This document shows positions 35,009 to 46,250 of a stretch of DNA of 64,000 bases, piece by piece. The stretch is from the NCBI GenBank assembly GCA_010405405.1, contig MU004235.1:1738924-1802923 (forward strand). The letters run 5' to 3'. The notes under the pieces were generated by a model, which saw only the letters and a list, made by a program, of their open reading frames with translations, was not told where the DNA came from and made no database searches. Numbering within the stretch: position 1 is the stretch's first letter; each line of letters opens with the position of its first letter. Position numbers and translations under genes: made by a program. The DNA is from Microthyrium microscopicum. Taxonomy: Eukaryota > Ascomycota > Dothideomycetes > Microthyriales > Microthyriaceae.

Positions 35009-36451
35009 ATGTCCAATGAAGTAAACTTCTTTGCCGATGGCGGGTGCCGCCATCAAGGTACATCATCCGCCACAGGTGTCGCTGCTTGCGTGCTCAAGAA
35101 TTCGCAAGCCTTCGGACGCAAAAAATCATGGACAGAAGCGCTGCCTGAATATCCGCCACCTACCAATACTCGTGCTGAAATTTCCGCTCTCATACTAGCC
35201 CAGGCAAAGGCCATCGAACTACAGCGAAAGAGGTGGCGAAAAATCAAGCGCTCCAAGAAGCAAAACATACAAAGCACTAAAATCATCTTCGTTATTCACT
35301 CAGACTGTCAGCGTACAGTTGAAGCTCTGAATGGCCAGATTTCGAACTGGATAGAGAGTGGCTGGAGTAAGAAAACGGGGGATCGCGTGGCAAATCAAGA
35401 TCTATTCGAGAAAGCTTGGAAACTTGACCAAAAGCTAAAGCGCTGGAAAAGTAGGGTACGCGTTGTCTACAAGTGGATTCCACGCGAGCAGAACTGGATG
35501 GCCCACCACTGCTGTGCTGCAAAGCTAGTTGAACTGGAACAGGCTGAGACAAGTGATGAGCAGGAAGAGCAGGAGGAGCATGAGGAGGAATGGGAAAATG
35601 CAGAGTCTCAAGATCAGTCTGAGGAGTCTGAGGAGTCTGAGGAGTCTAAGGACGATGAGACCGATGAGACCGATGAGACCGATGAGGACGATGAGGACGA
35701 CGAGACTCATCACTCTCATGTTGCGGATTCCGCGATTCATACTGACATTTGTCGCGCCAACAACATGGATACCCGTATCATTGCAGAAAAGACCCGCCCC
35801 GTCTCAAGCATCACATCTAACAGTTCCCGGTTCATCGGACCGAACCTTACCAACAGTCAAATAGACATGTTGTGTAGTGCTGGCTGGGCACAATTCACGT
35901 CAATAATGGTGGATAGCCGTTGCAGCAAGGGTGAACAAAGCCCTCGTGTTGGTGTTGCGGCTCATACTTTGGGCACGACTGGTGGACCACATACAGTCTA
36001 CACCCAAGCTCTATCTGATTTCCCGCCTCTTTGCACAAGACGCGCTCGACTGTTTGCAATCATCTCGGCCCAGCAATGGTATCTGGACAATGAAGCGGAT
36101 GGACGGCTGCAGATTCCCCGAGTGTTGGAGATCAATTCAACTTCCAATTGCGCCATTACGTATATGAACGGAAAGATCGAGGAATACAAGAACAACGACT
36201 GGCTAGATTCGAAGGGTGAGCCAGCTGAGTGTCAAGACCTTCTCCAGCAAGCCCTGTTCTTGGACGGAAGACTTAGGCAATTAGCTACAGTACACTACAA
36301 GTTGATTGCTCGAGAAAAGAACACATTCTTGCGCCAGTATTGCAAAGACAAGCTGAAGAAGCTACAAGAGGTGCTTGACTGCGAAGTCATAAATCTGCCT
36401 ACATTATGTAGAATAGCAGATAGCGCTGAGTATAGAGACTCAAGAGCTTAG
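35009..36451 (+). CDS. RNase H-like protein C: RNase H domain missing the last Asp, acidic linker, degenerate second domain
   Basis: Intronless, 480 aa, start MSNEVNFFADGGC. Domain 1 (about 4-180) keeps D10, E57 (NTRAEISA) and D99 (VIHSDC), but the fourth position is H166 (QNWMAHHCC, where the paralogues have LADSYC). Residues about 182-235 are an acidic linker coded by short in-frame repeats at about 35560-35705, with units ESE and TDE. Domain 2 (about 290-465) is strongly altered: SIMVDSRC keeps Asp, but RARLFA has R for E, EINSTSN lacks the third Asp and TFLRQYC lacks the fourth. It pairs with RNase H-like protein A in having two domains, and with B by position. Any nuclease activity would be doubtful; a binding role is possible. 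Confidence 0.82.
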   Translation: MSNEVNFFADGGCRHQGTSSATGVAACVLKNSQAFGRKKSWTEALPEYPPPTNTRAEISALILAQAKAIELQRKRWRKIKRSKKQNIQSTKIIFVIHSDCQRTVEALNGQISNWIESGWSKKTGDRVANQDLFEKAWKLDQKLKRWKSRVRVVYKWIPREQNWMAHHCCAAKLVELEQAETSDEQEEQEEHEEEWENAESQDQSEESEESEESKDDETDETDETDEDDEDDETHHSHVADSAIHTDICRANNMDTRIIAEKTRPVSSITSNSSRFIGPNLTNSQIDMLCSAGWAQFTSIMVDSRCSKGEQSPRVGVAAHTLGTTGGPHTVYTQALSDFPPLCTRRARLFAIISAQQWYLDNEADGRLQIPRVLEINSTSNCAITYMNGKIEEYKNNDWLDSKGEPAECQDLLQQALFLDGRLRQLATVHYKLIAREKNTFLRQYCKDKLKKLQEVLDCEVINLPTLCRIADSAEYRDSRA

Positions 36452-37522
36452 AGCAAGCGAGGATGTACGCAGTGCTGGATGGTAACTTGACAATGAAAAT
36501 GTACTGCTCACGAGAAGTGGTTCAAGGCTTCAAACTTTTGCAGAAGTGTCACCGTCTGCGTTGCCAAAGCTTTCTCTCCATTATATAGAACGGTCTTGAA
36601 AATGGAACCAACGCTTTGTACCAGTGGACTTCTTATATACTTTGAATAAACAACGGCTGTAATATCAACCCGTTTCGTAGTTCACGAGCTACACTGTGGA
36701 AAAACAATGAGGTAGTAAGTGGTGAAGTCTGACAAGTATAGTATGTCGTACACCAGTCTTTGCTATCTACTAACAGTATAACCGATGACAGCTCACCTGC
36801 ATTGTCATGAATCATCAAATGGGACATGAAAATCTCTCGACTCGCCTCAATGTAGATGTGCACCCGGTAGCAGCCGCTATGAGCACCACTAAGTGCTCTG
36901 CTACTCTCTGAAGATGATGTTAGACTTCATATTGGCAACGCGGCGAGCTTGATCAATGCAGTGATCAAGCTCATTTTAGTAAAATAGAGGCCCAGGAGGT
37001 TATGGAAGTTGCTTAGAGTACCACAACAAACATTGGGTTGCGAGGTTTGTTAGTACAATGATGGGGCTGAAGAAGATACAATACAGAAGTTGACAAACAG
37101 CAAATAACAAATACTGGATCTACTTAGCAGCACGCAGACACTTCAGATCCTCAAATCCGAGAGAGAAAGATCACGATAGGAGACAAATGAATCAAACAAA
37201 ACCTTCATTATATAGGCGTTTCCAACACCATACATTATAATCTACAAAAAGCCCTCCCTCCCAATAACTACCAACCGCAACCAACGGAGGAGTATCCCAT
37301 AGCCAATCTCGGATAATCAGTCTATTTTGAGCCAGCGAGATAGCATGTGAAGTAGCGAGACGCCCAATTTCGTCTCCGCTGTAAACTTGTTGGCATGTAG
37401 CCAAGCCGTGTACGGATTAAGAATAACATTTTGCTTTTGCTCGCTCAAGAAACCGGTTATACGACGCGATAGTAGTACAAATTGTATAACGGTGGATGGG
37501 GAAACAATTGTTATGGTGAGGA
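36452..37522. other. Intergenic 1.1 kb
   Basis: Lies between gene C (plus) and the Yta7 homologue (minus), so it is a convergent 3' region. No open frame above 76 codons and no motif. Confidence 0.4.
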
Positions 37523-40500
37523 CTAGACATCAATGTCCATCATCATTTGCTCTTGAAGACCGGCTTGCCATTTGACATCGTCAATGACTTCTTGCAGGAC
37601 TTCATCGAGTTCTTCAAGGACGCTTGTGCGGTCCCAGTTTTCGCGGGAGCGCCAGATAGTGTCCATGCCGCGAGCGTCGACCATTTCAAGCTGCTCAATG
37701 GTAAAGCCTTCAGTTTGATGTGCAAATTTTGCGTGGAGGGCGTTGAGAGCTTGTTCGTCGAGAATGAAAGGCGGTGGTGGCGGCGGCGAAGGAGAGGAGG
37801 GATTGAGGATGTCGGCAATATCTGCCGTATGTGCATGGCCGTTGTGTTGTCCCTGTGACTCGGGAGGAGCTGGCATGCTTGTAGGAGGAGCGGTTGCGAG
37901 TCCAGTGGCATTCGTATGATGCTGTGAATGGCTCGGTGGGAAAGGAGGTTTAAATGTCTCCTGGCTTGGCTCAGGAAGACCGTTAGATAACGCTTGAGAG
38001 GGCTGAGTCATGTTGGTAAGACGATGAGACGCCGCACTTTGCGTATCGGGAAGTTGGCTACCATCAACCACATCCGGCATGACTGACCAGTCCGGATAAG
38101 GCTGGGACTGTAATGCAGGTTGCGTGGAATGACCATTTGTAGACTGGGTGAATTGTAATCTCGGATCGCTACCCCGAGAAGTACGTTCTGATGTCTTTTG
38201 GCCAGAGGTTGTTGTGGAGGCGCTGTTATGCAAGTCTGCAACCTGACTACCCGGGAGCATCTTGGTCACGGGTCCAGATTGCTGGCTTATATGCTCGGTG
38301 ACCGTCGGGTTAGAGGGAGTTTGAGTAAAGCCGGCTGGAAACTGTATCCGTGAGCCAGAGGTCGACACATCTCCAAATGCACCGGCAGGAGTCGGGTAGT
38401 CAGCGGGAACGGTATTGCCGTTGGTATGATTAACCATGTCAACATCTGATTCGATTATTGGTCGAAGTGGAGTGACTGGCTGAACCAAAGCTGGACCCAT
38501 CTTGATGGGAGTGTCAAGCTGTATAGGTCCGGAAGGAATGGTACTATCCGGAGCTGGGGGTGGCACATTCGGAACAGCGTCCTTGTCCTTGGCTTTCTGA
38601 AGCTCAGCGCGCTGGAGCTCGCGCTTATAGAGAGCTTCACACTCGGGTAGGAGATCCGGTCGAGCGATTTCAAGCTGATCCAGGTGAGACATGACTGTAC
38701 TGTACATCTCGCTTACTTTGACCATCCGCTCAGCGATCTGAGCGGTTTGATAATCCTTTTGGATGGTCTTAAAATCCCAAAGGAACTCTTTTGGTCGTTT
38801 GTAATACCCGTTGGATACACGCTGTTCAATCACGAGTGTGTTCATGTTGTAGAAAAATCGGCCAGTGGCAATGTCAATGAAGCCTCGGTTATTGTGCTTA
38901 TCGGCACCGAATTCGTATGGTCGATTCACCTCTGGCAATTGATGCTGAGGGAGATCAGAATGTAGATAGGCAGGCTGATTCTCTCGAACCAGGTAATCAA
39001 TATCTCGATCCGAAATGATCGATTTTTGGAACATTCGAAATCGCTCCTTGACCTCCTTAGTGATAGCAAAGAGGGACACCTTCAATGCATTGAGTGTCGA
39101 ACGATCCTTTTTGAATTGCATTTTCAACGCTTCTTTAGAAGGTGGTTGTATGACAACGGGCTCCTCTTTCGCAAAAGGAAGGTCAGGGAGCTTGCGTTTC
39201 TTGCGATTTTCAAGTTCCGGGAACTCTGAGGGTCGCTTGCGAACATATTGGACCAGGGGCTCAAAGAACTGTAAGCGACTTGCCTATAAACTGTTAGTGT
39301 ACAAATAAGTATTGTAGGTGATGATGAGACTGACTTCATTGGGTGCCCGAATGCGATATTCATGCTTTGATGAGAATCCAAACAAATTACGCATCATAAC
39401 TGGATCGGGCTGTTCATCCTCACTATCAGTCTCCATGATCCCCAAAAGTAGCACAGCATCGTTGGCCGAAAGACTTCGAAGTAGTGTTGAGAAGGTTTGC
39501 AAAGCCTCTGAGCTTATGGTTGCATGCCAAATATTGATTTGAGGAACCACGATAACACTTGGTTGAGCTGTCTTGGCCTCTTTGAATGCTCGAGCTATCA
39601 GATGCTCAGGTCTATGAAGGGCATCGCCTAAAAGGGTTGCCAAGTCGAGCATCTGAACGTTGTAGCCCTCCAATTTGTCAACGACGGCGCTGACGAGATA
39701 TTTTTGACCCATACCACGAACTCCTTTGATGAGAAGTCTAGGGCGGAAAATACGTCCTCGCTCAAATGCACGCAAGATATCGTCGCGGTCGAAGCCAGCA
39801 TCATGACCCTGGTCCTCAAATTCGGCTTCTTCAAGAGCGGTCAATGTCTTACGCTTCGTTGGAATGGTTTGATCAAGCTTGTTTGAAACAGCCTCAACAG
39901 TGTCCTTCAACAGCGACATGACTTTTGCCGGAACAGCTTCTGTGGCCGCGACGGCCTCACGCGTAGAGGAGGGTTTGATTTTTTGCATGGCGAGTAAGAA
40001 GTCTTTGGGGACAACTTTGATGGTTGAAGTGTCGATTTCCAGCTTCTTGGTTGATTTATAGATTTGTGGATAGGTTCGCTGAATCGCATTAATGACAGAT
40101 TCAGTGCAAAGAGCCCTCAAGTCGGAACCACCATATCCTTTGGCCTTATCGGCCAGGTCATCCTTGAGTTTGGGGTCGACAGGAGGGTCCCAATTACGGG
40201 TGTGAATGTCGATGATAGCTCGTCGAGCTTTTTTATCGGGCAGGGGAAAGTAGAATTCTCGATCAAATCTACCAGGACGTCTGAAAGCCGGATCGATAGA
40301 GTCTGGTCGATTGGTGGCTGCGATGAGAACAACTTGACCAAGGTCATCCATACCATCCATGAGAGCAAGAAGTGTGGTGACAATTGAGTTGTGATGTTGA
40401 TCTTGTTTGCTGGATCGAACAGGTGCTATTCCATCAAACTCATCAAAGAAGATTATAGCGGGTTGATTTTTCTTCGCCTCATCGAACAACAACCGAAGTT

Positions 40501-42457
40501 GTCGTTCCGCTTCACCAACCCATTTACTCATGACATCGGCGCCTTTTCTCATGTAAAAGGTGACTTTTTTGTTGCCGACGGAAGTACTGCCGGCAAGCGC
40601 ACGAGCTACCAAAGTTTTACCAGTTCCTGGAGGACCATGGAAGAGAACACCACGAGGTGGAGGGACCTTGAACTTGGCGTACATGTTAGGGTAAAGTAGA
40701 GGAAGCATGACCATTTCCTTCAACTGGTTCATTTGATCGTCCAGTCCACCGACGCTGTCGTATCCAATATCTGACGATACAGTGACTGGTGTTATGTCGG
40801 CAATGGCTCCTTTACCAGTGCCTCTCGCAGCAGCGCCATCTGCATTAAAGGTTTGAGCGATATGTGGTGTCAAAGGTGTAGCTCCAAAAGGTCGAGGAGG
40901 GCCTTCATCGTCGCTGCTATCATCATTAATCATAGCATTGTCGGGTGGAGCACCAAAGAGATTGGCATTGCCGGCTACCGTATTCCCTCCGAATGGGCCA
41001 GCTGTGTTAAAGATGCCCAAAGGAGTTTTGAATGCGGGACGAGAAGCCGTTGGACGTTCCAGGTTTTGTTCATCCTGTTGTTCCTCAAGATCCAGGTTGG
41101 GTTTCAAAAGGTTGTAGTCAGGCCTATTTTGGTTGGTGCGGCGTGCACGCTGGGGAGGGTCATAGGTCAGGCCAGGATCCGTTCGGTGAACTCGTCGAGG
41201 TCTCTTTCTTTCAAGCCGCAAATCGTCGATCTCATCTTCGACTTCGCTTTGGTTCGGTTCATCATCTTCCTCGGAAGAATCACCTCGCTTACGCTTTCCA
41301 AGGGCAGTTTCAGAATGGATGGCCTCATCTTCCTCTTCTTCTTCGGGATTGTAATCATCTTCGCTCGCGCTTTTCTTGTTCTTCTGAGACCGGGACTGGG
41401 AACGGGGTGGAGATTTTTGGCTCTTGGGAGGGTTGGCGTTAGCCTAGAATAGTTAGCAAGATCCGCAGAAGAAGCTCAATAGGTTACTTGCCTGTTTGGT
41501 GCGAACGCGTCTGACAGGAACGTCATCATCCTCATTGGAGTCTTCATCTTCGGGTTGACTGTTAGCATCCGGACTTTGTTCAATAACTCCAGGTTGGGCC
41601 TCTTCTTCGATGGATTCCATTAGGATATTTTCGTCTTGCTCACCATGTCCAGGGTTATTAGGATCCATATCCTGGGCGTCCTCTTGGGAATCCTCCACGA
41701 TAACGCTTGGCTGATTAGTTGTTTTTGCAGGTTGTTTTCCAGATGTCTTTGAGTCTGGGCGGGTGTCTGACGCAGCTATCTCCTTTCGTCCCTTAAACTC
41801 GAGATGCAAATGTTCCGTTTCTGGCTCGGCAGATAGTCGTGAGCTGGCTCGTGGTGGGGGCAATTCGGAGGTTGCGCGTCGACTTGATGAACGCGTCTTT
41901 GGAGCAGTTTGTTTGGCGGCCTGTCTCGTAGTTGGTTTGGAAGAAGAGGTTGCGCGCGTTGTGCGCGTGAGAAGGGATTTGAGGTTTTTCGGTGTGACTT
42001 GGAGTTTGACTACACGGGAAGGGCGTTTCGAGGATGGTTTCTTGATGTCTTCGACGTCGGATGCTGAGGCTTGATCGTCTTCACTATCCTCAATCTCATC
42101 TGAGATTCCGTCGCTCTCGACGTATGTGATGGCCTTCTTGACCGCGTTGCGGGTGGGTCTGCCCGTCTTTGGATTGAGATCAATCTCTTCTTCCTCTTCG
42201 GACTCCTTCTCGACAAAGGAGTCCTCACCACTCTCCTCGTCAGTCTCGTCTATCTCGTCATCGGAGTCGAACGGGCGACTCTTCCCTTGTCGAGCTGTTT
42301 TTTGGCGTTTGGAAGACTTTGCCTTCTTGGCTCCTTTGGACTTTCTCTTTGGTCGGCGCTCGCGCATTGAGGACTCGGAAAAGTCCCCGTCGTTCTTGTC
42401 CGAGCCTGCCTCTTCGGCGACTTGGGACAACGGTTTTTCGTGGAATTTGGCAGGCAT
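37523..42457 (-). CDS. Yta7/ATAD2-family AAA ATPase with bromodomain (chromatin boundary factor)
   Basis: Model: complement(join(37523..39283,39335..41443,41492..42457)), 1611 aa. Yta7-type proteins unload or reorganise histones H3-H4 and restrain silencing. Residues 1-570 are acidic and charged, with KR-rich nuclear motifs. The first AAA domain has Walker A GPPGTGKT (about 590-600), Walker B IIFFDEFDG and the sensor-1 block IAATNRPDSIDPAFRRPGR. A second AAA module (LLIKGVRGMGQKYL, PSVIVVPQINIWH) is degenerate, as known for the family. The final third holds the bromodomain-like helices (NTLVIEQRVSNGYYKRP, then EFLWDFKTIQKDYQ). Intron 1 (41444-41491) uses a GC donor, CAG|GCAAGT, and the alternative GTAACC site would put a stop in frame. 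Intron 2 (39284-39334) has GTCAGT. The start at 42457 (MPAKFHEKPL) was chosen over an upstream ATG at 42733, whose product is unlike the family. Confidence 0.93.
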
Positions 42458-43594
42458 TGTGATGGTGGTTATGATAAGCCTGGAGAGAGGAAGAATTAAA
42501 GGAAGAGGGCGAGACGCGTTTTGTTGTGGAGGGGCACAATGCCACAACTTTTGGATGGAAGGTGCAACAGCGAAATGCAGCAAGAGCAAAGTTGGGGGCA
42601 CCTGCCTTTGAGAAGAGGTCGGCAAGCGCGACGCACAAGCCGCGTTGTAGGCACCAATGGCCACGCTAAACTCTTTTGGGTAGTGGTGCGGCAAATTGGG
42701 CCAACGACCCTGCTCGCTCCAACCAACCAACATGGAAAGAACGACACCTAAATATTCTGCAAACCTCCTCTCGCAAAGAGCATATTAAAACAACATATCG
42801 GTCAAAAATAAACAACATTGCAAAGATAGGTGCCACTTTCAAATCAAACAAATTCAAATCAATCACACATGATCTCACGAAATCAGCATTCCAAACTCCA
42901 TGCGCTCCTCCTTTCCACCCAGCGCATTGCTTTCAGTTTCTTCTATCCTTCTGATCACACACCCTGTTCCTGCGTCCTCGCGTGCCTCGCGTCTAACGTC
43001 ACGGCTACCAGTCGCCTGGTTTGCGGCTTAAAACCTTAATTCCTTTAAGCTATTTCCCCGGATTTTCTTCACCATTCGTCTCTCTTTCAGCCCGCAAACC
43101 ACTCCCATGCCATTCTAATGAGATTCTTTTGATATTTATGGATTTGTGTTTTTGTAGGCTTGGTGGTGGCCACTGAATATGTCATACTGGCCATGTTGTC
43201 GGGCGAAAAACGGCTCTCAAGAGTGGAAGCTGAAAGGCTTGGCTTTTTACAACACCAAGGAGTCCGTGCGCTACTCTAGATTGAGCCGAGGACACGACAA
43301 ATGTGCGATATCATATTTCCACAGGTACTTGGCGGCCAGTAGGTGTTCCTTTTAATTTGATACTTCATGTATCCAATCCTAGTTATCTACTGTCATGTTC
43401 AACTTCTCAAATTATCCATGAAGTCTGATATTATGTTCGGTGTGCTAAGTGGCACTTGGGAGCAATTGATCCAACCATGCCACACCTGAGCATTTAAGTG
43501 GGCCAATTATGAGCGATAAAATGCGTCAGTATGATTGCATTGGAGATTTTGATTACAGTTGTATATTTACAGATTCTTCTTTCGGGCCCGTCCA
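42458..43594. other. Intergenic 1.1 kb
   Basis: Holds the Yta7 promoter and the 3' end of the next gene. No RNA gene or repeat is visible. Confidence 0.4.
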
Positions 43595-44841
43595 TCAATC
43601 ACGGCCGCCAGTAAACTTACTCCATAACGAAGTAGGTTCTCGAGCAGACGGCACAAACCAATCGAATCCTAAGTAGTCAAACTTGTCAGTATGAAAGTCA
43701 CATTAAGATAACCAGTTAAACGCTTACCTCTTTCTCCTCTAAACATCACTGCACGCTTATCCAAATACCAAGAACTGAACGCTCGAGTCTGATTATCCTC
43801 CGTCCACAACCGCACCATTGACGACCTTGTAGAGCCTATCGGCGCAAAAACATTGACGAGCTCCTTCCATACGCGCATAAGCTGTCTCCAAGGCCAAACA
43901 AACATCTGCTGAATTCCATAGTAGGAACGCAAATCCGGTAACTTCTTTTCAGTCTCTCTTGCCATGCTACAGAGCGGCTTGCTGGTCTTCAAATCCCAGA
44001 TCGGCACCGTAGTTGACATCTTCTGCCAAGGGAGAAAGCCAGTGCCTTCTACGTGCGCGACATAGTACTTTTGCCTCTTTTGATTTTGCGAGGGTTTGAG
44101 TATGATTGATTTAATCACTTTGGATCGTCGCATCATACCTTGCCACATACTAAAGGCGGCTAACGCAAATATGCTCGCATAAGCGATATACACAAACGAG
44201 GCCAGGCCAGCGTCGTGAGCAATGCCTTCGGCCAGAAATCCGGCCTCTCCTACAAGAATGCCAGCACCAGACAGGAAAACGACAAGGCATGCAGTTGAGA
44301 GCGGCCACATTCGAAGTTTTCGTTCGTATAGATTGATATTCATGTCGCGGAATAGACGCTCTGCTGCATATGATTTGATCTTTCCTTCAAAATGAGTTTC
44401 CTCGCCATCATTTCTTATGAGTGGATTGGTTAGGTTGGTTAATTGGCGCTCTTTGCGTTCGTTACGCTCTTTGGCTATTTCTGCGTGGTAGGCTTCGTAT
44501 TCTTTGTCATATTTTGGTGCTTTGGCTTGCTTTGTGGGTGCGACTGCTCCTTTTCGTATTGTTGCTCGGAGTGCATTGGCTTTGGCTACTTTGACTTGAT
44601 GCTCGGCCATTTCTGCTTTCATCTGTTCTAGTTTGGAACTAACTGTGGCTTTCCCTCTGGCAGGCCGAGGCGGACCTTGACATTTTTGTGAAGAATTTGA
44701 GAATGCTCTTTGACTTGAGACTATGGACAGTATTGTATTGCGCGAAAGGTTTGTTCGGTGTATGAAAGGGTGTATGAAAGGAGTGACGAAGGAGGGAGTC
44801 GAGCTCGACCAGCGTAGACAGCCCCGAGAGAAGGCGGTCAT
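43595..44841 (-). CDS. Predicted mitochondrial inner-membrane protein with two transmembrane helices
   Basis: Model: complement(join(43595..43668,43728..44841)), 395 aa. The 59-bp GT-AG intron near the 3' end converts the open reading into RGERGFDWFVPSAREP and gives a clean stop. The N-terminus is Ser/Arg/Thr-rich with a likely presequence. A helical Lys/Ala/Glu segment follows, then two hydrophobic helices: WPLSTACLVVFLSGAGILVG (about 185-205) and SFVYIAYASIFALAAFSMW (about 215-240). The rest holds TGFLPWQKMSTTVPIWDL and RSYYGIQQMFVWPW. I do not recognise the family with certainty. The layout (two helices, then a small soluble domain) is loosely like TMEM223, but this is weak. It shares a 342-bp divergent promoter with the protein X gene. 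Confidence 0.75.
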
Positions 44842-45183
44842 TGTGTGCTGCCACCAAGTTAGTATTGATCAGTGGGAGCGAGAAAGAACTGCTCTTACCG
44901 TAAGGCAGTCAGAGATGGCGGCGTGCCTTGGTGTATTGAGCGAAGAAGACTGTCGCCAAAAAAAAGGGCAAATTGCATCTCGATTCTCGATGAAGTTGAA
45001 GTCCAAGAACTTCTGGCCCGTGCATGAGCTCATCGCAGCTTTCTTCCGCCTTTTGTCTTCCTCTCCATCTGTCCCATTACACTCCCATTGAAGCTAGACA
45101 CTTTCTTCTTCCAGTGGATCTTGCGCTGAAGAATCTTTTCCGCCGGTGGCCTGGAAAGAATAGGTCAATACCGAAGGGCAATC
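44842..45183. promoter_or_regulatory. Divergent promoter of the mitochondrial membrane protein and protein X genes
   Basis: The start codons at 44841 (minus) and 45184 (plus) leave 342 bp for both promoters. Both products are predicted mitochondrial, which suggests shared control, though no specific site is evident. Confidence 0.5.
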
Positions 45184-46070
45184 ATGGCATCCCGAAGCTC
45201 AACCAGACTGATAACCCGCCTTCTCAGAAAACCTACCACCACGCTCCAGTCAAGAAGTAAGTTGCCCCTACACGACATTGAACCACCGAGACTAACTCAA
45301 TTCTAGCATACTCCTCATCTTCCTCCACCGAGCGGCCGCTCTATCCCTCCGTTCAAGTCCTTCTCCACACCCACAACCTCTCCGCCTCCGACATAAAAGC
45401 CACCGGTCCCCAAGGCCGACTCCTCAAAGGCGATGTCCTAGCCCATCTTGGGGAAGTCAAAGAGGACTATCCCAAAGAATCTGCCTCTCGAATCTCAAGT
45501 CTAAGCCATCTCGATCTCTCCAACATCACACCAGCCGCTCCGAAAGCAGCCGAAGCACTAAAGAAAGAGGCAGCGCCGGAGCCAGTGGAGGAGATCTACG
45601 AAGTCTCGCTGCCCATCGATCTTAAGCCGGTGCTGAAATTCCAGCAACGCATGCAGGACTCGTTAGGCCAAGCGCCTGCGTTGTCAGAACTTATTACAAG
45701 GGCTATCAATCTGGCGAATTTGGACTTACCTGCGCCGGCGAGAGCACCTACGGCAGATGAACTGTTTGATGAGTTGGTTGGGCAGTCAAGCCATGGTGCT
45801 GTGCTCGCTGATGGCCGATTCATTCCCATTATCAACAACACCGGGCCAGCGCCTTCGACGGCACAGCCAGTTGATATCTTTGATGAGCTGCTATCAACTG
45901 CACCAAGCAAGAAACGTGCGATAGTCCCTCGCTCGCTTCCATCAGCGAATGAAGGTGCGGTCAATGATTTCAGCATCGCGGCATCAGTAGAAGACCGGAA
46001 ACGAGCGTCCGTTTTCCTACAGCGTATGAAGAGCGTATTAGAAGTTGAGCCAGGTAGACTAGTCCTATAA
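45184..46070 (+). CDS. Pyruvate dehydrogenase complex protein X (E3-binding protein)
   Basis: Model: join(45184..45256,45307..46070), 278 aa, one 50-bp GT-AG intron. The N-terminus is a mitochondrial presequence (MASRSSTRLITRLLRKP). Residues about 38-72 are the peripheral subunit-binding domain (PSVQVLLHTHNLSASDIKAT, then GPQGRLLKGDVLAHL), which binds the E3 dihydrolipoamide dehydrogenase. A linker follows, then a C-terminal part (DLKPVLKFQQRMQDSL) like the fold that seats in the E2 core, but with no HxxxD acetyltransferase motif. No lipoyl domain (no DKA lysine) is visible, which differs from yeast and mammalian protein X. The start is fixed by the presequence; a stop is not crossed. It converges with the Cue1-like gene. 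Confidence 0.85.
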
Positions 46071-46250
46071 TCTGCTTGAGATCGAGTCACTTTCAGAGGC
46101 GTAGGCGTTTGGGGAATAATATACTACACAACCGGCTATGTATCACAAGCAATGCTCCCACCCGGGGCTCGAATTCAAATCAGACCAGTATTCGGTCATT
46201 CCTCATCCTTTCTCTCAATCTTGTTGCTAGATGTTTCTTCGTGACCAGTC

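Noticed and set aside
42126-42611. 161-codon plus-strand frame, Ser-rich
   Set aside because: Antisense of the acidic N-terminal part of the Yta7 homologue and its leader.
42458-42733. N-terminal extension of the Yta7 homologue from an ATG at 42733
   Set aside because: The extra 92 residues are unlike the family, and MPAKFHEK at 42457 begins the acidic part typical of it.
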